From contig JAISQU010000209.1 in NCBI GenBank assembly GCA_031274005.1, forward strand, positions 1 to 11,017: a stretch of 11,017 nt of DNA. The letters run 5' to 3'. Position 1 is the first letter of the stretch, and every line of letters begins with the position of its first letter. Source of the DNA: Spirochaetales bacterium (GTDB lineage Bacteria > Spirochaetota > Spirochaetia > DTKZ01). A model generated the notes under the pieces. It made no database searches. It had not been told where the DNA came from and worked only from the letters and a program-made list of their open reading frames with translations. Of the stretch, positions 5,927-11,017 are shown one piece after another. The position numbers were made by a program, and so were the translations under genes.

Positions 5927-7111
5927 ATGAAAAAAGCCGCGCTGCCCATATTTTTATTGTTTTTGGCGCCGCTTGCCGTTATTGCACAAAGCCCGGCGGT
6001 GTACGAAGCCGCCTCGAACCATTACCAGATTACGTCTGAGGTTTCGCAGGAACACGCGCTGCAGATAGGCAAAAACCTTGACGCGCTTTTTGACCTGTAC
6101 AACTCTTTTTTTCGTTTTGATCCGGCAAAACTTCCCGGCAAACTCAAGGTGCGCATCATGGCGAACAAGCAGCGCTATGACGAGTACCTGCACCGCTTTG
6201 TGCCCAGGTCTCGGGACGATTTTACGTATCTGCATTATACAGACCCCGTGAGGTGCGAGCTTGTGGGATACTCCGGAGAACAAACCACCTTCCGCCTTGC
6301 CCTGAATCACCAGGCTTTTATACAGTTTCTCCGGGCTTTTATTCAGAATCCGCCCCTCTGGATTCGGGAAGGTTTCGCGGTTTTTTTCGAAAGTACGGTT
6401 TTTGACCCCGCCACAGGACAGGTTCAATACCAGGAGAATCTTGCCTGGCTCGACACCCTCAAGGCCATGGCCGCCAACAAAGGAGAAAAACTTCTGCCTC
6501 TGCAGGATCTTATGAAAATCGACGCGGACGGAGTGCGGGACAATCTTGAGATTTTTTATCCGCAGGCATGGGGGGTCGTCTCATTTTTGACAAATACCAC
6601 GGATGTGAACTACTCGCGCCTCCTGTGGGACTCGATTACCGCCCTTCAGGTTCCCGCGACACTTGAGGAAAACGAGGATACCGTCTACGAGAGGGTTTTC
6701 AAATGGTACAACGAGCGGACTCTGACCGCGGATTTTGTCAGCTATATAGAGTCCCGCAAGTCTTTCCGCTCGCTCGTACAAAGCGGGATAGACCTGTATT
6801 CCGCCAACAGCCTTGAAGAAGCGGAAAAGGCTTTTCAGGAAGCGCTCAAGCTGGATGAAAACAATTTTGTCCCCTATTATTATCTGGGGCTGATCCACTA
6901 CGCGCGCAAAGACTACGCCGCAGCGGACAGGGAATATGCCGCCGCGCTGGAAAAAGGCGCGGGGCCCGCTCTTATTTACTACGCCATGGGAATAAACGCT
7001 TTGGCAGATGACCGCCCCGACGCGGCCCTGGACTGCCTGAAAAAGGCCGGCGATGCGGACCCCGCGTACAAACAACGGGCGGAAGATTTATCCAAACGCA
7101 TTAAACGATAG
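5927..7111 (+). CDS. Exported peptidase-MA-like protein with degenerate active site and TPR repeats
   Basis: A 394-residue protein with a signal peptide (MKKAALPIFLLFLAPLAVIAQ, probable cleavage after Ala20), so likely periplasmic or exported. Residues about 45-275 resemble the peptidase-MA (gluzincin) group: LALNHQAFIQFLRAFIQNPPLWIREGFAVFFES keeps His128, the W..EG motif with Glu148, and the spacing between them. The zinc motif HExxH, however, reads His128-Gln-Ala-Phe-Ile132: the catalytic Glu and the second zinc His are missing. It is therefore probably not an active metalloprotease. Residues about 285-385 hold two to three TPR units (AEKAFQEALKLDENNFVPYYYLGLIHYARKDYAAADREYAAAL), suggesting a scaffold or binding role. 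GGAGGA at 5915-5920 supports the ATG. The end overlaps pcnB by 11 bases, tail to tail. Confidence 0.8.
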   Translation: MKKAALPIFLLFLAPLAVIAQSPAVYEAASNHYQITSEVSQEHALQIGKNLDALFDLYNSFFRFDPAKLPGKLKVRIMANKQRYDEYLHRFVPRSRDDFTYLHYTDPVRCELVGYSGEQTTFRLALNHQAFIQFLRAFIQNPPLWIREGFAVFFESTVFDPATGQVQYQENLAWLDTLKAMAANKGEKLLPLQDLMKIDADGVRDNLEIFYPQAWGVVSFLTNTTDVNYSRLLWDSITALQVPATLEENEDTVYERVFKWYNERTLTADFVSYIESRKSFRSLVQSGIDLYSANSLEEAEKAFQEALKLDENNFVPYYYLGLIHYARKDYAAADREYAAALEKGAGPALIYYAMGINALADDRPDAALDCLKKAGDADPAYKQRAEDLSKRIKR

Positions 7112-8279
7112 TACGCTGAGGCGAAGGCGGGGAGGCGCTTTGGCTTTTGGGGGAGGGCTGATGCTGCATAGGCCCCGAAGCGCCGGACTGGCCGGCGCGG
7201 GCATTTGGCTGCCCGGAGGTTCCGGAGGCGGGCCGTCTGCGCTGCGTCCGCGGCTGTTTTTTCCGGCGAAAAAACGGAATAAGGGCCATGTCAATATCCC
7301 TGTTCGCGGGCACAAGGGGCTGCATCATTTTCTTGACCGCGCTATATACATCCTTGAAAAGCGGTTTAGGGGAGCCCGCTTTTTTCAGCAGCGCCTTAAC
7401 GTAATCCTGAATAAGCGGCGCCAGCAGGAAAGTTCGTTCCATGCCGGAGCGGATTGAATCATCATGGGCCTGCAAAGTCGCGAAGAAAGAATCCCGGAAA
7501 TTTTCGGCGGTTTCCCTGATGCACCCGTCGAGGGCCGGCAGAAAATATTTCAAAAGATTAAGATTGTATAATTCCCGGAAAATAACGGCGGACTTGCCCG
7601 ATTGCAGAATCTTGAAAAGCTCCTCGGTAAGGCGCGAACCTGAGATTCCTTCCAGCAGGGAAGCCTGGGCCTTGATTTTTCGCCGCGTCAAAAAAGGCAG
7701 GCCGAACCCCAGGCCCGCCGAATACTTGACGGCGCGAATCATCCGCACGGGGTCTTCGGTAAAAATCCGCCGCAGGGGAATAAGCGGCGCGACCTTTTTC
7801 TTTCGGATATCCTTTACGCCGCCTATGTAATCAATGATGATGCCCTCAATCGGACAATAGTACAAAGCGTTCAGCGTAAAATCCCTGCGCTGTACATCCT
7901 CCTCTATGGAGCCGAAAACATTTGTCTCGCCCTCCGCCAAAGCCCGAAACGTGGAAACCTCGATAATCTTGTCAGGAAAAAAAATATGCACAAGCCGGAA
8001 GCGCTTGCCGATGATACGCGAATTGCGAAAAATGCGTTTTATCTGCCGGGGGGCAGCATCGGTAACAACATCAAAATCCTTGGGTTTCTTCCCCGCCAAA
8101 AGGTCGCGCACCGCGCCGCCCACGATATACGCCTCGTGTCCCATGGAGCGCAGCCGCTTGACAATACGCGCCGCATCCGGGTCAATGTCCGAGCGGGGAA
8201 TAGAATGTTCCTTCGCGGTATAAACAACCGCTTTTTTGTGAACCTGTCCTTTGACGGCAGCACTATAACGAACCAGCAA
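7101..8279 (-). CDS. pcnB: tRNA nucleotidyltransferase / poly(A) polymerase family protein (PcnB type)
   Basis: A class II nucleotidyltransferase, about 392 residues from the TTG at 8279, or 400 from a TTG at 8303. The catalytic head is clear: YIVGGAVRDLLAGKKPKDFDVVTDA, with metal ligands in DFD (about 68-70), then GKRFRLVHIFFPDKIIEVSTFR and RRDFTLNALYY (about 131-141). The long head motif is closer to bacterial PcnB than to short CCA enzymes. It could add 3' CCA (or part of it) to tRNAs or A-tails to RNA; sequence alone does not decide. From about residue 338 the protein has a basic, Ser/Pro/Gln-rich disordered tail, as PcnB proteins often do for RNA binding. TTG at 8279 is preferred because AGGA lies 11 bases upstream and the homologous-looking protein begins LLVRYS. 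It diverges from two tRNA genes that lack an encoded CCA. Confidence 0.9.
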   Translation of the reverse strand: MLVRYSAAVKGQVHKKAVVYTAKEHSIPRSDIDPDAARIVKRLRSMGHEAYIVGGAVRDLLAGKKPKDFDVVTDAAPRQIKRIFRNSRIIGKRFRLVHIFFPDKIIEVSTFRALAEGETNVFGSIEEDVQRRDFTLNALYYCPIEGIIIDYIGGVKDIRKKKVAPLIPLRRIFTEDPVRMIRAVKYSAGLGFGLPFLTRRKIKAQASLLEGISGSRLTEELFKILQSGKSAVIFRELYNLNLLKYFLPALDGCIRETAENFRDSFFATLQAHDDSIRSGMERTFLLAPLIQDYVKALLKKAGSPKPLFKDVYSAVKKMMQPLVPANRDIDMALIPFFRRKKQPRTQRRRPASGTSGQPNARAGQSGASGPMQHQPSPKSQSASPPSPQRTIV

Positions 8280-8318
8280 AGCTCTTGGATTCCTATGTAC
8301 CAACTATGATATAAAGAA

Positions 8319-8347
8319 ATTATAGAAAAATGGCCGCGGCAGGTCAA
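8319..8347 (-). promoter_or_regulatory. pcnB promoter
   Basis: On the minus strand TTGACC (8347-8342, 5/6) and a perfect TATAAT (8324-8319) are separated by 17 bases. The predicted start near 8312 gives a leader of about 33 bases to the TTG at 8279, or 9 bases to the TTG at 8303. Confidence 0.8.
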
Positions 8348-8355
8348 GGGGTACA

Positions 8356-8385
8356 TTGACGGCAGGGGGCGTTTATGGGTATACT
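8356..8385 (+). promoter_or_regulatory. tRNA-Pro/tRNA-Arg promoter
   Basis: TTGACG (8356-8361) and TATACT (8380-8385) are separated by 18 bases and predict a start near 8392, 15 bases before tRNA-Pro. The -35 box is only 8 bases from that of the divergent pcnB promoter. Confidence 0.75.
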
Positions 8386-8406
8386 AAACGAAATTTTTTA
8401 AAATAG

Positions 8407-8479
8407 CGGGATGTAGCCTAGTGGCTAAGGCGTCTGCTTTGGGAGCAGAAGATCGCTGGTTCAAGTCCAGTCATCCCGA
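8407..8479 (+). tRNA. tRNA-Pro(TGG)
   Basis: A 73-base cloverleaf. The acceptor arms CGGGATG (8407-8413) and CATCCCG (8472-8478) pair fully, with discriminator A8479. The anticodon arm is TCTGC-TTTGGGA-GCAGA with anticodon TGG. The T arm contains TTCAAGT. The 3' CCA is not encoded (TTG follows), so it must be added after transcription. Confidence 0.97.
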
Positions 8480-8483
8480 TTGT

Positions 8484-8557
8484 GCGACACTAGCTCATCT
8501 GGATAGAGCAGCTGCCTTCTAAGCAGCAGGTAGGGGGTTCGAGTCCCTCGTGTCGCG
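8484..8557 (+). tRNA. tRNA-Arg(TCT)
   Basis: A 74-base cloverleaf. GCGACAC (8484-8490) pairs with GTGTCGC (8550-8556), with discriminator G8557. The anticodon arm is GCTGC-CTTCTAA-GCAGC with anticodon TCT. The T loop is TTCGAGT. No CCA is encoded (AGT follows). Only four bases separate it from tRNA-Pro, so the two are surely one transcript. No T-tract terminator follows. Confidence 0.97.
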
Positions 8558-8619
8558 AGTGAACTTCTTTATCCGCGGTTGTAAACGTTCTGTTTGAATT
8601 GCCGCACAGGTAAACCCGT

Positions 8620-8648
8620 TTGACGCGCTCAGGCTCCGTGTGTATAGT
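8620..8648 (+). promoter_or_regulatory. Promoter overlapping the first codons of the permease gene
   Basis: TTGACG (8620-8625, 5/6) and TATAGT (8643-8648, 5/6) have the ideal 17-base spacing. The predicted start is near 8655, downstream of the first possible GTG codon (8640) and on the GTG at 8655. Confidence 0.6.
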
Positions 8649-8654
8649 CGTGAG

Positions 8655-9578
8655 GTGGTGTTTTTATCTGCATTTATACAGGTCGCGGTTCTTTTTGTCC
8701 TGATTATCGCGGGCTACGCGCTGCGAAAAACCGGCGTTCTGGATCTGGCGGTAACCCGCGGGTTTTCCCGTTTCATTGTCAATGTTTCCCTGCCCGCGCT
8801 GGCGGTTTCGTCTCTCCAAATCAGTTTTTCACGGGAAAGACTGACCGACGCGCTCCTGATGTTCTGCATCATGGCGGGGTGCTATCTGTTATACGCCGTA
8901 TTTGCCTGGCTTGTCCCCAAAATTCTGCGGGCCGAAAGGCGCGATGCGGCGATATACCGGTATTTGATGGTTTTCTCGAATACCGGCTTTATGGGGTTTC
9001 CTGTCCTTGAAGCGTTTCTGGGCCGCGAGGCTGTTTTCTACGGAGTCATTTTCAATATTCCCTATCCCCTGCTCACTTTTACCGTAGGCATAGGGTTTAT
9101 GGTCTTCGCCTCGGACCGGTCGGGAGAAAAGCGCAAAATCCCCTGGAAGCATCCGGGCGTGCTGGCCGGCATTATCGCCGTTATACTGTTCCTCATGCCC
9201 TTCCGCCTGCCCCTCATCCTCGGAAGGCCCATAGAAATGCTGGGCGGCCTGACGACTCCCCTGTCTATGCTTGTCATCGGTTCGCTGCTCACCCACATGA
9301 GGCCGGCCGAACTGTGGAAAGGGATTGCTGTCTACGTCGGCGTCTTTTTCCGCCTCGCGATAATTCCCCTCACCGTATTTGCCATTCTGCGGGCTCTGGC
9401 CTTTTCCGGTTATCTTCTGGGCGTACCTGTCATACTTTCAGCCATGCCCGTCGCGGCCAATATGTCCATCCTTGCCGATCAATTCGGGGGTAACGAAGAA
9501 CTCGCGTCCCGCCTGGTGTTCCTTTCGACCCTCTTTTCGGTTTTTACCCTTCCGGCCTTTGCCCTGCTGCTCCTTTGA
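8655..9578 (+). CDS. AEC-family permease (auxin efflux carrier type)
   Basis: An integral inner-membrane transporter of about 307 residues (312 if the GTG at 8640 is used). It shows the AEC/Mem_trans layout of about ten hydrophobic segments in two halves, starting FLSAFIQVAVLFVLIIAGYALRKTG. Helix-breaking family motifs include FSNTGFMGFPVLEAFLG in the first half and GVPVILSAMPVAANMSILADQFGG in the second. Bacterial members move carboxylates such as malate or are uncharacterised; the substrate cannot be read here. The GTG at 8655 is chosen because a good promoter covers the GTG at 8640; neither has a normal ribosome binding site, so translation may be leaderless. The last 100 bases overlap the convergent lipoprotein gene. 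Confidence 0.9.
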   Translation: MVFLSAFIQVAVLFVLIIAGYALRKTGVLDLAVTRGFSRFIVNVSLPALAVSSLQISFSRERLTDALLMFCIMAGCYLLYAVFAWLVPKILRAERRDAAIYRYLMVFSNTGFMGFPVLEAFLGREAVFYGVIFNIPYPLLTFTVGIGFMVFASDRSGEKRKIPWKHPGVLAGIIAVILFLMPFRLPLILGRPIEMLGGLTTPLSMLVIGSLLTHMRPAELWKGIAVYVGVFFRLAIIPLTVFAILRALAFSGYLLGVPVILSAMPVAANMSILADQFGGNEELASRLVFLSTLFSVFTLPAFALLLL

Positions 9579-10504
9579 TCCTCTTCCGCGTCCTGCCGGC
9601 GCGGAGACTGCTGCTTAAACGGCTGGGCATCCACCTCGTAGGTATACTCGGTAATGCTGCCGTTGTCGGAAATACGAATCACGCCGGGAAGTTTCTCTAT
9701 CCAGGAGCCATAGGAATCAGAACGGAAATACACATAGCGGTCGCCCGATTTAACTATCGTCATAAGAAGCGTGCCCCCCCGGCCCTTGAGCAGAATCCTG
9801 TCATCTTCCCTGATGATCCGGTAAAGATTGTTCAGGCTCAGCGTATTCTCGTCCAGTTGTTCCACCCTGTAGCTTGTGGAACCCCGCGTGACAGCGTCGT
9901 CCTGCACAATGGAAGCCGTGCGGAACTCGGAAAACAGTCCGGAGGGGATAAAATCTATCCGGTCGCCGCTGTCTTCAATTTTATCCGGAGAAAAAAAACT
10001 GCTGGTCTTTACCGTAAAGCCGTCCCCGCTCATCTCGGCCACAATAGCGTCGCTGCCCCAGTTCCCCTCGTCTATCGTTATTTTGGCGCCCTCCCTGCTC
10101 ATCTCCGCCGGCGCGTCAAGAGCCCCCCGCTCTGTCCTGTGCAGCCTGAAACCGTACACACTGTCAAAACCCAAAAGCCGGATAATATCCACCGTAATAT
10201 TGCCGTTAATATCCAGAAAAAGACCGTTACCGATATATGTGCCCAAATAATGGTACGGTACAAATTCGTCTCTGCGTTTATAGCTCCCGTCGGAGATTGT
10301 AATAGTTGAGGCTACGGCGGTCTGCTTTTCGCGCACCAGATCCAGCCGCAGTTGAAAAACATCGGCCCCCATCTCAAGGGTAAACGGCTCCGGACTCTCC
10401 CATTCAGACTGCGCCGGAATATCGCCCGGCCCCAGAGTCGCGCAGCCCGCCAGAAGCGCGGGAAGCATCAGAAAAAAAAGTTTTTTCATTATTTTAATAT
10501 TCAT
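9479..10504 (-). CDS. Predicted lipoprotein of unknown function
   Basis: A 341-residue protein that I do not recognise. The signal peptide MNIKIMKKLFFLMLPALLAGC carries a lipobox LAGC with Cys21, so it is likely anchored in a membrane facing the periplasm or surface. The body (about 40-295) is rich in alternating polar and hydrophobic stretches (FQLRLDLVREKQTAVASTITI, DRYVYFRSDSYGSWIEKLPG), suggesting beta structure. The last 45 or so residues are charged, Arg/Lys/Glu/Ser-rich and probably disordered; this is the part that overlaps the permease gene by 100 bases. ATG at 10504 is supported by AAGAG six bases upstream; a second ATG lies five codons in. It has its own promoter and is not in an operon within the window. 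Confidence 0.78.
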   Translation of the reverse strand: MNIKIMKKLFFLMLPALLAGCATLGPGDIPAQSEWESPEPFTLEMGADVFQLRLDLVREKQTAVASTITISDGSYKRRDEFVPYHYLGTYIGNGLFLDINGNITVDIIRLLGFDSVYGFRLHRTERGALDAPAEMSREGAKITIDEGNWGSDAIVAEMSGDGFTVKTSSFFSPDKIEDSGDRIDFIPSGLFSEFRTASIVQDDAVTRGSTSYRVEQLDENTLSLNNLYRIIREDDRILLKGRGGTLLMTIVKSGDRYVYFRSDSYGSWIEKLPGVIRISDNGSITEYTYEVDAQPFKQQSPRRQDAEEDQRSSRAKAGRVKTEKRVERNTRRDASSSLPPN

Positions 10505-10505
10505 A

Positions 10506-10548
10506 TATCACTCTTAACTATTGTGATACAAACAGGCGTGATTGTAAA
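10506..10548 (-). promoter_or_regulatory. Candidate lipoprotein promoter with overlapping palindrome
   Basis: On the minus strand TTTACA (10548-10543, 5/6) and CACAAT (10525-10520, 4/6) are separated by 17 bases, with a start near 10513. TATCAC (10506-10511) and GTGATA (10523-10528) form an inverted repeat with 11-base spacing over the -10 box and start, placed where a repressor could bind. The operator idea is inference. Confidence 0.45.
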
Positions 10549-10587
10549 GGGACTTTTCCCCAAGCCAGAGGCTTGGGGAAAAGTCCC
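10549..10587. repeat. Perfect 18-bp hairpin with AGA triloop
   Basis: GGGACTTTTCCCCAAGCC (10549-10566) is followed by AGA and its exact reverse complement (10570-10587). No mismatch occurs in 18 pairs. No T-tract follows on either strand, so it is not a typical terminator. It sits directly upstream of the lipoprotein promoter. Such a long perfect stem is unexpected by chance and suggests a mobile hairpin or a protein-binding structure. Confidence 0.9.
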
Positions 10588-10625
10588 GACCGGAAATTGC
10601 GGTAAAGGCCACCAGTGCTCTTCAG

Positions 10626-10673
10626 GCTTGTCGACACAAGCTGCTGAATGTAACGCAATTGCGCAGCAATTGC
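10626..10673. repeat. Two further perfect hairpins
   Basis: GCTTGT-CGAC-ACAAGC (10626-10641) has a 6-bp stem. GCAATTGC-GCA-GCAATTGC (10655-10673) has an 8-bp stem with a triloop; each arm is itself palindromic, so alternative folds are possible. No coding sequence is supported in 10505-11017. Confidence 0.75.
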
Positions 10674-10750
10674 ACTGCTGGTTATGCCCCTTCCGCACAT
10701 TTCCGTGAAAGTGTCCAGGCTCGCTATAGCGTCTAATTTAAAATTGCTGA

Positions 10751-10924
10751 GAGCCTGTTTAATATCTTGCTCCCTCCCCCGGGCGCGCAAGGGATTGAAG
10801 CATGCCCAAACACACGCACGCGCAAGCGTGTTGTGGAGAATGCAGCAACAGGGCAAGAGGCCCTATAAAACCCTTGCCGTATACAAAGGTCGAAGGGCCG
10901 AAATCCTTTTGGCGTAGCCAAAAG
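10751..10924 (+). repeat. Structured repeat copy D
   Basis: The core 10785-10887 matches the repeat inside the transposase (732-833) over its full length. It begins GCGCAAGGGATTGAAG and includes ACGC-GCAA-GCGT (10818-10829), again a stem with a GNRA-type loop, and AGGGC...GCCCT (10850-10864). It ends in GTATACAAA (10879-10887). GGGCCGA (10895-10901) also recurs after the other copy. A possible left end is GAGCCTGTT at 10751, the same sequence that begins the 1069 element. Downstream, CTTTTGGC-GTA-GCCAAAAG (10906-10924) is a perfect 8-bp triloop hairpin absent from the first copy. No open frame is credible. Confidence 0.75.
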
Positions 10925-10946
10925 ATTGGAGCGAAAAGCCGGCGTA

Positions 10947-10968
10947 CAACCTGCCTAAAGGCAGGTTG
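10947..10968. repeat. Perfect 10-bp hairpin
   Basis: CAACCTGCCT-AA-AGGCAGGTTG. It lies between repeat copy D and the inverted partial copy that follows. No T-tract follows. Confidence 0.8.
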
Positions 10969-10992
10969 CCGGAATATAACGGCAGGGTTTTC

Positions 10993-11017
10993 GTATACGC
11001 CGGGCCGTTTTGCCCTA
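10993..11017 (-). repeat. Start of an inverted third copy of the structured repeat (cut by window end)
   Basis: GTATACGCCGGGCC (10993-11006) followed by TTTTGCCCT, read on the minus strand, matches the 3' part of the repeat: AGGGCAA at its start and CGGCGTATAC at its end, as in 796-830. It faces copy D tail to tail. The rest lies beyond the window. Confidence 0.55.

Noticed and set aside
7053..7457. 134-residue plus-strand frame opposite the pcnB 3' end
   Set aside because: Low-complexity GC-rich shadow of the disordered PcnB tail.
9575..10309. 244-residue plus-strand frame opposite the lipoprotein gene
   Set aside because: The opposite strand has a lipobox, a ribosome binding site and a promoter; this frame has a composition typical of an antisense shadow.
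10785..10800. Possible CRISPR repeat (GGGATTGAAG resembles some CRISPR repeat ends)
   Set aside because: The motif occurs singly at four distant sites, without regular spacing, spacers or cas genes.

Overview
The window looks like a piece of a spirochaete chromosome, most likely a Treponema of the insect-gut or rumen type. This is inferred from the PcnB-type tRNA nucleotidyltransferase beside tRNA genes that lack an encoded CCA, the abundance of lipoproteins, the overall gene style, and the structured dispersed repeats around a decayed insertion sequence. Species cannot be fixed from sequence reading alone.

Layout. Positions 1-1600 are accessory DNA: a 162-bp element with perfect 17-bp terminal inverted repeats, then a dead ISAs1-family transposase (minus strand) whose catalytic D, D and E codons survive but which has a stop codon and is broken by two different short structured elements. 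From 1617 there is a promoter and a GntR/FCD regulator, then deoC (deoxyribose-phosphate aldolase) with its own promoter. On the minus strand lies an apparent operon TetR regulator - rsmE (16S rRNA m3U methyltransferase) - small BamE/SmpA-like lipoprotein, whose 3' end overlaps deoC. Divergent from the TetR gene, on the plus strand, are a P-loop protein with a C-terminal Asp23/Gls24-like domain and an exported degenerate peptidase-MA/TPR protein. The latter meets pcnB (minus) tail to tail with overlapping ends. A compact back-to-back promoter pair serves pcnB on one side and tRNA-Pro(TGG) plus tRNA-Arg(TCT) on the other. An AEC-family permease follows, overlapping by 100 bp the 3' end of a convergent lipoprotein gene. 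The last 500 bases (10505-11017) hold no gene but a dense run of perfect hairpins and a second copy of the repeat that interrupts the transposase, followed by the start of an inverted third copy.

How it works together. Most genes are housekeeping (RNA modification and maturation, deoxynucleoside catabolism, envelope lipoproteins) in small transcription units. Several promoters are close to sigma70 consensus. The three convergent gene pairs all overlap at their 3' ends and show no intrinsic terminator. I found no defence system, secretion system, CRISPR array or prophage. The most unusual material is the repeat/hairpin family, which has invaded a transposase, may contribute the -35 box of deoC, and carries a conserved stem with a GNRA-type loop in both complete copies. 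Second in interest is the uncharacterised P-loop/Asp23-like protein.
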